A stretch of 10,972 nt of DNA from Methanobrevibacter sp. (GCA_009784145.1 WRCI01000044.1:1-10972), one strand, 5' to 3'. Shown: positions 1 through 6,457, counted from the stretch's first letter. Translations and numbers: made by a program. Notes: generated from the letters alone by a model not told the origin.

Positions 1-135
1 TGGACGAATAGCCATTGCCATTCCTTCCATTTGTGAATCTCTGAAATTATAATTTTCAGGCATGTAGTCTGGATTGAATGCATTTATATTATGAAATAAT
101 GTTTCATCGTGAAGTAAAATATCTTCAATTCCCAT
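1..135 (-). CDS. cdc6: Orc1/Cdc6 replication initiator, N-terminal fragment (runs off left edge)
   Basis: This is the first 45 codons of an archaeal Orc1/Cdc6 protein, the AAA+ initiator that binds origin recognition boxes and loads the MCM helicase. It begins MGIEDILLHDETLF, followed by the typical N-terminal linker: a Phe-x-Asn stretch, DYMPEN at residues 23-28, and FRDSQ at 31-35, which corresponds to the 'R-x-x-Q' stretch just ahead of the AAA+ fold. The Walker A and B motifs lie outside the window. The ATG at 135 has no Shine-Dalgarno sequence, but a TATA box sits about 26 nt upstream, so a leaderless mRNA is likely. The gene is transcribed leftward and its upstream region is 136-380. 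In many archaea the origin lies beside this gene. Assignment rests on the conserved N-terminal pattern only; which Cdc6 paralogue it is cannot be told. Confidence 0.85.
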   Translation of the reverse strand, partial: MGIEDILLHDETLFHNINAFNPDYMPENYNFRDSQMEGMAMAIRP

Positions 136-157
136 GTAAATATTATTTGTCTAACCT

Positions 158-165
158 TATATAAA
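158..165 (-). promoter_or_regulatory. TATA box for orc1/cdc6
   Basis: The minus strand reads TTTATATA here, a match to the archaeal TATA consensus. Its centre is about 26 nt from the ATG at 135, so transcription would start at or next to the start codon. No ribosome binding site precedes the ATG, which fits a leaderless transcript. Confidence 0.6.
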
Positions 166-226
166 AAAGTATATTTTTAGTTTCTTATACTCTTATTTTA
201 TTCTATAATATTTTATATAAAAATAA

Positions 227-276
227 GATAAAAATTGAAAAAATAAAGAAATTAAAATTAAAAAATAGAAAAACTA
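227..276. repeat. A-rich direct repeat, left copy
   Basis: This roughly 50-bp A-rich block starts GATAAAAAT and contains AAATAAAGAA followed by TTAAAATTAAAAAAT. It closely resembles a block at 1700-1747, with a 2-nt gap and about five mismatches. The two copies flank the InlB-repeat protein gene. The A-richness makes chance similarity possible, although the T and G positions also align. Confidence 0.4.
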
Positions 277-380
277 TGAAAAAATTGGTATTTGTTACTT
301 GTTCAGAAATGTGAAAAAAACTTAAATTTCATTTGCTACATTTTTTTCATCACACAGAAACAAACTGAAACTACTACACA

Positions 381-1415
381 CTACACTTTTTCATAGAAGC
401 TTCCCCACCGTTCTATTCCTTTTTTGCCATTTTCTTCTGTGAAAGTATAACTATCATTAGGATTCCAGTCAGGGTGTTGGGATTGGAGCCATACACTTGT
501 AGTTCCATCATTATACTGAACATTTTGCACCATATTCGAAAAGGTAACTGTACCTTTAGCAGAAATGTGCCAATTAGCAGTCGCTTTAATATAGCTACCT
601 CCACGTGTGAAACCTGAGCCAACTGCAAGTGTGAAGCCCTCATATGTTCCATCAGACTTAAAATTTATGCCATGCATATATGTGTAGCCACCTTTCCATT
701 GATCGTAGTTATAGCTATAATATGTCCAGTACCCACCACCAGAACTACCATAAGAATATGCACCTACTAATTTTTTCTCTTCATCACTCAATACTCTTTT
801 CCATTGTGCATAGATTTTCACATTTTTAGTTGACATCTGGGTTGCTGAGGTGACTTTTTTTCCACCAGTTTCAGCAGTGAACCATCCAGCAAAGGTATAT
901 CTTGAGCGTGTAGGTGTGGGTAAAGTACCATAAGTTTTACTTTGAGTTACTTTTTTGGTTTTAGTTTTTACACTACCCCCATTAGGATCGAATGTTAGTG
1001 TGCATTGCTTTAACCATTGTGCATGGTAGGTGACTTTTTTATTTGCTATTGTGTTTTTAGTTACTTTTGTTCCACCAGATTTTTTGGTGTACCATCCTTT
1101 AAATGAATGACCTGTGAGTTTTGGTGTTGTAGGGAGTTTTCCTATTTTAGCACCCATTTTTACTGTGGTAGTGGTTGTTTTTTTACTTCCTATTTTTCCA
1201 CTATTTCCATTCCAAGTTATTTTACAACTTGCAGCCTTTGCCTTAACTGTAATCTGGACACTTGATGAATCTGTTGTGTCTGTGTTTTGTATGTTTGTCC
1301 CAATTGCTGTTGCTGGCACTAATGAAAACATCATTACAACCACTACCAGTATTGTGAAAAGCCCCTTTACTGATTTTCTATTCCTTAATCTTTTATCTGA
1401 TTTTTGATTTTCCAT
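381..1415 (-). CDS. Secreted InlB B-repeat (Listeria-Bacteroides repeat) protein
   Basis: This 344-aa predicted surface or secreted protein has a basic N-terminus (residues 4-18), a hydrophobic signal segment at about 19-37 with a likely cleavage site near VPATA, and a Ser/Thr-rich linker. Two InlB B-repeat (Flg_new-type) domains follow at about 64-134 and 138-205. Each has the hallmark FxGW(Y/F)T, a Gly-Gly-x-Lys-Val turn and a closing AQW. Residues 208-344 form an aromatic- and glycine-rich beta domain that I do not recognise by name; the pattern G-A-Y, FKSDGTYEG and W-H-I is reminiscent of lipocalin-like barrels (inference). No C-terminal anchor is visible. The start chosen is the ATG at 1415, because the in-frame GTG at 1424 lies inside the ribosome binding site GGGTGAT. 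The gene is visibly richer in G+C than its flanks, hinting at transfer. A role in adhesion or surface interaction is inferred only. Confidence 0.85.
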   Translation of the reverse strand: MENQKSDKRLRNRKSVKGLFTILVVVVMMFSLVPATAIGTNIQNTDTTDSSSVQITVKAKAASCKITWNGNSGKIGSKKTTTTTVKMGAKIGKLPTTPKLTGHSFKGWYTKKSGGTKVTKNTIANKKVTYHAQWLKQCTLTFDPNGGSVKTKTKKVTQSKTYGTLPTPTRSRYTFAGWFTAETGGKKVTSATQMSTKNVKIYAQWKRVLSDEEKKLVGAYSYGSSGGGYWTYYSYNYDQWKGGYTYMHGINFKSDGTYEGFTLAVGSGFTRGGSYIKATANWHISAKGTVTFSNMVQNVQYNDGTTSVWLQSQHPDWNPNDSYTFTEENGKKGIERWGSFYEKV

Positions 1416-1419
1416 AAAT

Positions 1420-1426
1420 ATCACCC
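1420..1426 (-). promoter_or_regulatory. Ribosome binding site GGGTGAT fixing the start at 1415
   Basis: The minus strand reads GGGTGAT, complementary to the 3' end of archaeal 16S rRNA, 4 nt before the ATG at 1415. The upstream GTG at 1422-1424 falls within this element and is therefore unlikely to be the start codon. Confidence 0.75.
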
Positions 1427-1440
1427 AAACAATATACTGT

Positions 1441-1462
1441 TATTGGAAAAAAATAGCCAATA
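1441..1462 (-). other. Short hairpin in the leader of the InlB-repeat gene
   Basis: TATTGG at 1441-1446 and CCAATA at 1457-1462 form a perfect 6-bp stem around a 10-nt loop, 26 to 47 nt upstream of the start codon. It would lie in the 5' leader if transcription starts at the TATA-like TTTATATG (1545-1552). Function is unknown. Confidence 0.35.
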
Positions 1463-1544
1463 TAACCCCATATAATGACTATTTCAACAAGATTGATTAG
1501 GTATTGCTCGTTTAAACAGTCCAACAACAAAATATTTTCTTGTT

Positions 1545-1552
1545 CATATAAA
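1545..1552 (-). promoter_or_regulatory. Candidate TATA box for the InlB-repeat gene
   Basis: The minus strand reads TTTATATG, the best TATA match upstream of the gene at 381-1415. It would give a leader of about 105 nt. Weaker AT-rich candidates lie closer, around 1460 and 1472, and would give leaders of 20-30 nt. The region 1416-1822 otherwise holds no gene; it includes a GTTTAAAC palindrome at 1510-1517 and long A-runs. Confidence 0.3.
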
Positions 1553-1699
1553 ATGTAATCAATATAAATAATAGTTTAAAATTACTTATATTTAAATATT
1601 TCGAAGGATTCCTCTTTAAATGTGAAAACTATGGGAGAGGATAAATATTTAATATAAATAATTTTAACAAATAATTAATGAAAAATAATAAAAAATAAT

Positions 1700-1747
1700 G
1701 ATAAAAATAAAAAATAAAGAATTTAAAATTAAAAAATGTGAAAAATT
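1700..1747. repeat. A-rich direct repeat, right copy
   Basis: This is the partner of the block at 227-276, in the same orientation: GATAAAAAT, AAATAAAGAA and then TTAAAATTAAAAAAT, with a 2-nt deletion relative to the left copy. It lies between mptE and the InlB-repeat gene, so the two copies bracket the latter. Confidence 0.4.
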
Positions 1748-1801
1748 ATATTGAATAAAAAAATTATACCTCAAATATAATATTTATACAAATACAAATA
1801 C

Positions 1802-1822
1802 AAAAAATAAAATAGAATAAAA
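1802..1822 (-). terminator. T-rich terminator after mptE
   Basis: Immediately downstream of the mptE stop codon the minus strand has TTTTATT, then TTTTATTTTTT, with more T-runs following to about 1710. Archaeal termination typically occurs at such oligo-T tracts without a stem-loop. Confidence 0.45.
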
Positions 1823-2593
1823 TCAATCCAAATCCTGACTTAAATTAATAATTTCAACATTTTCATTATTTTTAACCCATTCTACAAGCTCTTCAGCATA
1901 TTTTAATTTTTTTTGCTTTACTTCATCAGCTTCGGCAATTTCACTAGTAAGATTAGGTCTTGAATATTTAGTAGTCATGATTCCAAAATCCATTCCAGCT
2001 AAAACAATTTTTTCCCCACCAAAAGCCAAGGCTAAAAACACAGCACGATCCCCATCACTAAATCCTCCAAAATTATAGAGATTTGAAAGTGGTTTTGATT
2101 GAGTTGTACCTAAGACCTTTTTTAGTTTTTTAGTATATTTTAATATATTTTCCAGATTATGACCATGTGCATGTAATATAAATACAGAACCTAAATCATT
2201 AGCCAACATTAAATCATCTATATTCCCATCTAAATCTGTTACAATTATATCTGGAACAATGTTTTCCTCTAAAAGTGCAGATGTTGCTCCATCAGCAACG
2301 ATTAAAATATAATCTTCAACAAGACATTTCTTTTTAACAAGCTCTATATGCTTTTTTAATGAAGGACCTGCACCAAAAACAATGAAGTTTTTAATATCTG
2401 ATTTATTAGAACAAGACTTATGAATAGCTAAATTATCATTATGTAAATTGTTTAGTACATTTTCTAATTTAATAAAACCTTGTTTATCTAAAATCTCATT
2501 TAATATATTAGCTGTTTTTTCATCATCATCTTTTGAAAAAGCAAAATCTTCTAAGATTTTATTATACCATTTTTCCCATTCACTATATTTCAT
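1823..2593 (-). CDS. mptE: 6-hydroxymethyl-7,8-dihydropterin pyrophosphokinase (MptE)
   Basis: This 256-aa cytosolic enzyme would transfer pyrophosphate from ATP to 6-hydroxymethyl-7,8-dihydropterin, a step in making the pterin part of tetrahydromethanopterin, the C1 carrier of methanogenesis. It is the archaeal replacement for FolK and belongs to the DUF115/MptE-like family. Visible signatures are the glycine-rich FGAGPSLKKH near residues 73-82, VADGATSAL near 99-107, the acidic metal-binding stretch PDIIVTDLDGN near 114-124, HAHGHN near 141-146, and FGGFSDGDRA followed by LAGMDFG near 198-204. Length matches the family. The ATG at 2593 has no ribosome binding site, but a TATA box lies about 24 nt upstream, so a leaderless mRNA is likely. 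It is a single-gene unit with a T-rich terminator. Identification is strong by motif pattern; the activity follows from the characterised Methanocaldococcus homologue. Confidence 0.88.
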   Translation of the reverse strand: MKYSEWEKWYNKILEDFAFSKDDDEKTANILNEILDKQGFIKLENVLNNLHNDNLAIHKSCSNKSDIKNFIVFGAGPSLKKHIELVKKKCLVEDYILIVADGATSALLEENIVPDIIVTDLDGNIDDLMLANDLGSVFILHAHGHNLENILKYTKKLKKVLGTTQSKPLSNLYNFGGFSDGDRAVFLALAFGGEKIVLAGMDFGIMTTKYSRPNLTSEIAEADEVKQKKLKYAEELVEWVKNNENVEIINLSQDLD

Positions 2594-2612
2594 TACAATT
2601 ATTTCTATATAT

Positions 2613-2620
2613 TATATAAA
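2613..2620 (-). promoter_or_regulatory. TATA box for mptE
   Basis: The minus strand reads TTTATATA, centred about 24 nt from the mptE ATG at 2593. The expected transcription start therefore coincides with the start codon, consistent with the missing ribosome binding site. Confidence 0.6.
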
Positions 2621-2625
2621 ATAAG

Positions 2626-2704
2626 TTTTATTATATGAAAAAAATTTTATAATACTAAACTAAATTTTATCATATGAAATAAGATTTTATAATAATGAAC
2701 TAAA
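2626..2704. repeat. Two tandem ~40-bp imperfect repeats
   Basis: The 39-bp unit at 2626-2664 is followed directly by a 40-bp unit at 2665-2704. Both run TTTTAT, (C/T)ATATGAAA, ATTTTATAATA and end AACTAAA, with about five mismatches and one indel between them. They start just behind the mptE TATA box, in the divergent region between mptE and the aminotransferase gene. Confidence 0.65.
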
Positions 2705-2743
2705 TTTTTTGAAATTAATTTCTATTTTAGTATATAATAACTT

Positions 2744-2831
2744 CAATATATTACATGAAAAATATAATTTCATCAAGAATTATATAAAAAATATAATTTC
2801 AACATAACTTATATAAAAAAATATAATTTCA
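2744..2831. repeat. Three tandem 29-30-bp repeats with embedded TATA-like sequence
   Basis: Units lie at 2744-2772, 2773-2801 and 2802-2831. The last 22-24 nt of each are nearly identical, ending AAAAATATAATTTCA. Units 2 and 3 both contain TTATATAAAAAA, which is a TATA-like element on either strand. A degenerate fourth copy with TTATCATGAAAAA follows near 2841. The region is upstream of both mptE and the aminotransferase gene. Confidence 0.7.
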
Positions 2832-2910
2832 ATCAATAATATTATCATGAAAAAAATTTTAGTATCATAGAGAAAAACTTTATAAAACATATAAAATAAA
2901 AAGTTTAATG

Positions 2911-2943
2911 ACTTGAAAAATAACAATTTCTAAAGTTTCAAGT
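2911..2943. repeat. Inverted repeat ACTTGAAA / TTTCAAGT
   Basis: Perfect 8-bp arms at 2911-2918 and 2936-2943 are separated by 17 bp. The outer and inner flanks also share GAAAATAAC-like sequence in permuted order. The element is about 120 bp upstream of the aminotransferase start. It could be an operator or an initiator-protein binding pair; neither is shown. Confidence 0.5.
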
Positions 2944-3022
2944 TATTTTCTATATTTAAAATTTAAGATATTATAAATTATAATTAATTATAATATTACA
3001 AAACATTGAATATTAAAATATA

Positions 3023-3056
3023 TTTAAATAAATTAAAATTGATTATTAAATGGAGG
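3023..3056 (+). promoter_or_regulatory. Promoter and ribosome binding site of the aminotransferase gene
   Basis: TTTAAATA at 3023-3030 matches the archaeal TATA consensus. A strong GGAGG ribosome binding site lies at 3052-3056, 9 nt before the ATG at 3066, and fixes that start. The expected transcription start, about 25 nt past the TATA box, would fall close to the ribosome binding site, so the leader is short. Confidence 0.55.
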
Positions 3057-3065
3057 ATTATATAA

Positions 3066-4208
3066 ATGGACGAAACATTATTAATGCTTCCTGGTCCAAC
3101 AAGCGTGGCACCTAGAGTACTAAAAGCTATGTCAGACAATATTGTCAACCATAGAAGCGCAATTTTTGGAGAAATATTTACTGAAACTACAGAATTAATG
3201 TCTGAAGTATTCAAAACACAAAACCAATCTTATTTACTTACAGGTTCAGGTTCTTCTGCTATGGAAGCAGGTTTAGTTAATATAGTTAAACCTAAAGAAA
3301 AAATACTTGCTATTGTAGGAGGTAAATTTGGTCAAAGATTCACAAACATAGCTACTTCCTTTGGAATAGAAGCAAAAGAGTTAAATGTTGAATGGGGAAC
3401 TGCGGTTACTCCTGATGAAGTGAAAGTTGCTCTTGAAGAGGATGAAGATATTAAAGCTGTTACAATAGTCCATAATGAAACATCTACTGGTGTAACTGCA
3501 CCTGTTGAAGAAATTGGAAAGGTTGTTGCTAACCATGATGCTTTATATGTTGTAGATACTGTATCATCTCTTGGTGGAGACAGAGTAGATGTAGACAAAT
3601 TTGGAATTGATGTCTGTGTTGCAGGATCTCAAAAATGTTTAGCTGCACCTCCAGGAATGGCAGCTATTACTTTAAGTGATGATGCTTGGAAAGCTGTGGA
3701 TAATGTTGATTCTAATACTTACTACCTTGATATGAAAAAGTATAGAAAAGCTGGAGCTGGAACTCCTCCTGAAACTCCATACACCCCTTCAGTATCATTG
3801 ATTTATGCTTTATTTGAAGCACTTAAAATTATTAAAGAAGAAGGTTTAGAAGCAAGAGTAGTTAGACACGAAACTGCTGCTGAAGCTTCAAGAAATGCTG
3901 TTAAAGCTCTTGGATTAGAACTTTTCCCAGAAGAAAGTGTTTCTTCAGCTACTGTAACTGCAGTTAAAATGCCTGAAGGTGTAACTGATGCAGATTTAAG
4001 AGGAACTATGAGAAATAAATATAAAGTAGAATTAGCTGGTGGACAAGACCATCTAAAAGGTAATATCTTTAGAATTGGTCATATGGGTAACATAACCTAT
4101 AAAGAATTAGCTATTACATTTTCTGCACTTGGAATGACTTTGAAAAACCTTGGTTTCGATATAGATATGGGTGCAGGAGTATCTGCAGTTAATGAATCAT
4201 ACTTATGA
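3066..4208 (+). CDS. Class V PLP aminotransferase (alanine-glyoxylate / serine-pyruvate / aspartate aminotransferase family)
   Basis: This 380-aa cytosolic pyridoxal-phosphate enzyme opens with the family signature LLMLPGPTSVAPRVL. It has TGSGSSAMEA (59-68) for cofactor phosphate binding, HNETSTG (136-142), VVDTVSSLGG (162-171) with Asp164 contacting the pyridine nitrogen, and GSQKCL (187-192) with Lys190 as the Schiff-base lysine. FRIGHMG (335-341) supplies Arg336 for the substrate carboxylate. All key residues are present and the length is normal. Archaeal members include a Methanocaldococcus broad-specificity aspartate aminotransferase that also serves phosphoserine synthesis, so amino donor and acceptor cannot be fixed from sequence. 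It is a single-gene plus-strand unit, divergent from mptE and convergent with the restriction genes. The strong GGAGG site and relatively GC-rich codons suggest good expression. Confidence 0.9.
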   Translation: MDETLLMLPGPTSVAPRVLKAMSDNIVNHRSAIFGEIFTETTELMSEVFKTQNQSYLLTGSGSSAMEAGLVNIVKPKEKILAIVGGKFGQRFTNIATSFGIEAKELNVEWGTAVTPDEVKVALEEDEDIKAVTIVHNETSTGVTAPVEEIGKVVANHDALYVVDTVSSLGGDRVDVDKFGIDVCVAGSQKCLAAPPGMAAITLSDDAWKAVDNVDSNTYYLDMKKYRKAGAGTPPETPYTPSVSLIYALFEALKIIKEEGLEARVVRHETAAEASRNAVKALGLELFPEESVSSATVTAVKMPEGVTDADLRGTMRNKYKVELAGGQDHLKGNIFRIGHMGNITYKELAITFSALGMTLKNLGFDIDMGAGVSAVNESYL

Positions 4209-4211
4209 TTC

Positions 4212-4257
4212 ATTTTTATTCTATTTATTATTAATTTCTATTATATTTTATTTTTAA
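4212..4257 (+). terminator. T-rich terminator after the aminotransferase gene
   Basis: Directly after the stop codon the plus strand has repeated T-runs (CATTTTTATT, TTTTATTTTT). The 123-bp gap to the convergent restriction gene contains no ORF and has the T-rich character expected of an archaeal terminator. Confidence 0.45.
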
Positions 4258-4331
4258 TAATTTTACATTCATTTTATTCTTTATTTAGTCATTATTCCTA
4301 CTTTATATTTAGTATTCTTATTAAAATAAAT

Positions 4332-5624
4332 CTATATTTCACTTTCAGTAAGATTAAGAATCCATTTAATCCACCCAGAGATTGTAGAAGATCTTCTTTC
4401 AAATGTATCAGGAGATTCTATGTTATATAAATTAGATTTATACATATAATCAACAATAACATGTTTTGAAGGCATTTCTCCAGTTTTCACATATTCTTTA
4501 AATACTTTATAAAATACTTCATGTTTTAAAATGCATTTAACAAGTTCTAGTTGCTTTTCTTTGTAAAATAAATTAAATATTTTTTCACCTGTTTCAGTTA
4601 ATGAAAAGAAAGCAACCCTATTAATATTTTCTTTTTTGATCAGGTCCAAATAAATACCTGCATTAGTGTAATAATCACTCTGTCTTTCATCAAAAGAATA
4701 CTTTTCCGCTATTTGTTGCTTGTTTAGTTTTTCAGATTTTAAGTGTTCACAAAGACTAATTACTCTTCCAAAAGAATTAGCCTGAGGAAATGGAGTTTTA
4801 GGTTCAGAAACCATATTAATTGATTCATACACACCAGTAACATCTTCTAATTCGACTTCGCCATCATAAAGAGAATAATGAGATTGTTTAGTTAGTTTTA
4901 TTGAATTATAATCAAATTTATCATCAAAAAAATATTCATATAAACTAAACTGATTATTAGAATAAATGAAAAACACATTTCTTATTTCTTTATTTACAAT
5001 TTGTTCAAAGGTTCTAAATGGATAATAAAGTTGCCTTATAATAAAATCATCCATAAAATCAAGTTTAGCTTCGAATAATGACAAGAAGTCCCAGCTTTCC
5101 CAAGCCCCATCCACCTCAATTTGAGAATTTGAAACTTTTACATTAAGTTCATCTCCAGTTTTTCTATCAACTTTAAAATCAAATTTTCCAGACCCTTTTT
5201 TACCATTAACCGTTGCAATAAGTTCATTTTTATTTACATCAAAAAAATCAGATATAATTCCTATTGCAGAAGCACTATTCAATGCAATAGATTCAGAATA
5301 AATATTATTTATATCAATACTTTCAACACAATTAGGAAATTCTACATTCATAGTATTATGTATCTTAGATTCTAATTTATGATGAGAGTCAAAGTTTGAA
5401 ATTATATATTCCCTTCTACTAATCGGTAATATTGATAGGTGATTTTCTTTAAATTTTTTTGGTTTTGAAGTGATTTGATCAAATTTAACCATTAATCGAG
5501 GTTCTCTAAATTCTTTTATATCCTTCGCTGAAATAATATACTGTCCATTATCTTGTACTTCTTCAATTATGTCATATTGCGCAAATATTTTATTCCATGC
5601 ATTATCATTTTTTGTTTCATTCAT
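4332..5624 (-). CDS. Type II restriction endonuclease-like protein, PD-(D/E)XK nuclease with C-terminal winged-helix-like half
   Basis: This 430-aa protein is encoded directly behind a D12-class adenine methylase, so it is most likely the endonuclease of a Type II restriction-modification system. A nuclease core is visible at about 165-205: IEVDG with Asp172, the FEAK motif with Glu185 and Lys187, then RQLYYPFR with Gln198. This is the order of a PD-(D/E)XK active site. The N-terminal 1-90 contains the conserved-looking PRLMVKFD and LSILPISRREYIIS. The C-terminal 280-430 begins FGRVISLCEHL and includes FDERQSDYY and LTETGEKIF, patterned like a winged-helix domain, perhaps for DNA recognition (inference). 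I recognise the general architecture but not a named enzyme. Its ATG overlaps the methylase stop by 8 nt, implying translational coupling. The target would be that of the methylase, probably GATC. Confidence 0.75.
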   Translation of the reverse strand: MNETKNDNAWNKIFAQYDIIEEVQDNGQYIISAKDIKEFREPRLMVKFDQITSKPKKFKENHLSILPISRREYIISNFDSHHKLESKIHNTMNVEFPNCVESIDINNIYSESIALNSASAIGIISDFFDVNKNELIATVNGKKGSGKFDFKVDRKTGDELNVKVSNSQIEVDGAWESWDFLSLFEAKLDFMDDFIIRQLYYPFRTFEQIVNKEIRNVFFIYSNNQFSLYEYFFDDKFDYNSIKLTKQSHYSLYDGEVELEDVTGVYESINMVSEPKTPFPQANSFGRVISLCEHLKSEKLNKQQIAEKYSFDERQSDYYTNAGIYLDLIKKENINRVAFFSLTETGEKIFNLFYKEKQLELVKCILKHEVFYKVFKEYVKTGEMPSKHVIVDYMYKSNLYNIESPDTFERRSSTISGWIKWILNLTESEI

Positions 5625-6450
5625 AATTTCTTACCAACACCTCGTCAATTCCCCCTCGTTTACTTGCGATAGAATTAATTGAACGTTTAGCTTTAATTGT
5701 CTCAATGGAATAATTTTTGTATAAATCATTTATAAGATCAGTATTTGAATTAGATAATAAAAATTTTATTTTATTTTTATCTAATTCATCACATGCCTTT
5801 TTTAGTCTTTTTTGTTCTCTTTTATTAAATCCTCCTTTATCATAGCCTGTAAAGCTTGAAGTATCAGATATTGGATCATATGGAGGATCCAAATATACAA
5901 ATGTACCGCTTTCTAATTTTTTAAGTATGTCTTCAAAATCTTTATTATAAAAAATAATATTATTTTTATTAAAAAATTCACTGACTGCAGTTAATATTGT
6001 TTCATTAACAATATTAGGGTTTTTATACCTACCAAAAGGAGTATTGAATTCGCCAGATTTATTAACTCTGAAAAGCCCATTATAACAGGTTTTGTTTAAA
6101 TATAATATCCTTGATGCTTTTTCAACATTCGACAACCTATCATATTCTTTTTTATCTCTATCTGCTGCTCTAATTTTGTAAAAATATTCTGCTTCGTTTT
6201 CATGAGTTTTCAGATCTTCCAACAATTCATCGAGATTGTTTTTGATTATATTATATACATTCACTAATTCAGAATTTATATCATTAATCACTGCTTTTTG
6301 GGGTTTAATATGAAATAAAAGAGCACCTCCTCCAACAAATGGTTCACAATATGTATCAAAGTTATTGGGAATGTGATTTTCTATGACATCTAATAATTGC
6401 CTTTTTCCCCCAACCCATTTGACTACAGGACAGATGAATTTACTACTCAT
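5617..6450 (-). CDS. DNA adenine N6-methyltransferase, D12 class (Dam/DpnM-like)
   Basis: This 277-aa DNA methyltransferase moves a methyl group from S-adenosylmethionine to the N6 of adenine. Motif order is that of the alpha/D12 class: motif X KWVGGKRQLL (11-20), motif I CEPFVGGGALLF (35-46) for AdoMet binding, motif II-like INDIN (55-59), and catalytic motif IV LDPPYDP (187-193). Between motifs I and IV the stretch LYLNKTCYNGLFRVNKSGEF (117-136), followed by NTPFGRY, closely resembles the target-recognition region of GATC-specific Dam and DpnM enzymes, so GATC is the likely site. Length is typical. It has its own ribosome binding site and TATA box and is transcribed before the endonuclease, an order that lets protection precede cutting. 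GATC occurs throughout this window (for example 5886, 7193, 8749), so the host would need methylation if the pair is active. Confidence 0.9.
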   Translation of the reverse strand: MSSKFICPVVKWVGGKRQLLDVIENHIPNNFDTYCEPFVGGGALLFHIKPQKAVINDINSELVNVYNIIKNNLDELLEDLKTHENEAEYFYKIRAADRDKKEYDRLSNVEKASRILYLNKTCYNGLFRVNKSGEFNTPFGRYKNPNIVNETILTAVSEFFNKNNIIFYNKDFEDILKKLESGTFVYLDPPYDPISDTSSFTGYDKGGFNKREQKRLKKACDELDKNKIKFLLSNSNTDLINDLYKNYSIETIKAKRSINSIASKRGGIDEVLVRNYE

Positions 6451-6457
6451 TATTTAG

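Larger units (their letters stand above)
136..380. other. AT-rich intergenic region upstream of orc1/cdc6, possible origin-proximal DNA
   Basis: This 245-bp region has no gene. It carries the cdc6 TATA box, then long A- and T-runs, then a short stretch of inverted character where AAATGTGAAAA at 307-317 is followed by TTTTTTTCATCACA near 341-354. Its position directly upstream of orc1/cdc6 makes it a candidate for part of a replication origin, but I see no clear long ORB repeats with a G-run. Confidence 0.3.

Noticed and set aside
413..652. Second minus-strand frame inside the InlB-repeat gene (79 codons)
   Set aside because: It is a shifted frame within the coding region for the C-terminal domain. 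The main frame continues intact, so no frameshift is implied.
1114..1407. Plus-strand ORF of 97 codons inside the InlB-repeat gene
   Set aside because: It is antisense to the signal peptide and first B repeat. Its Val/Phe-rich composition mirrors Lys/Thr-rich codons of the real gene.
2626..2831. CRISPR array
   Set aside because: Repeat units are adjacent, degenerate and without unique spacers, and no cas genes are nearby.
2996..3214. Minus-strand ORF of 72 codons over the aminotransferase start
   Set aside because: It overlaps the well-supported aminotransferase N-terminus in antisense and has no family signature.
3332..3598. Minus-strand ORF of 88 codons within the aminotransferase gene
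   Set aside because: It lies wholly within the aminotransferase gene in antisense, is Ser/Thr-rich with no recognisable domain, and lacks its own signals.
4332..6450. Recent mobile-element insertion carrying the restriction-modification pair
   Set aside because: I found no transposase, integrase, tRNA site, or target-site duplication at either edge. Restriction pairs do move often, but nothing here shows it directly.
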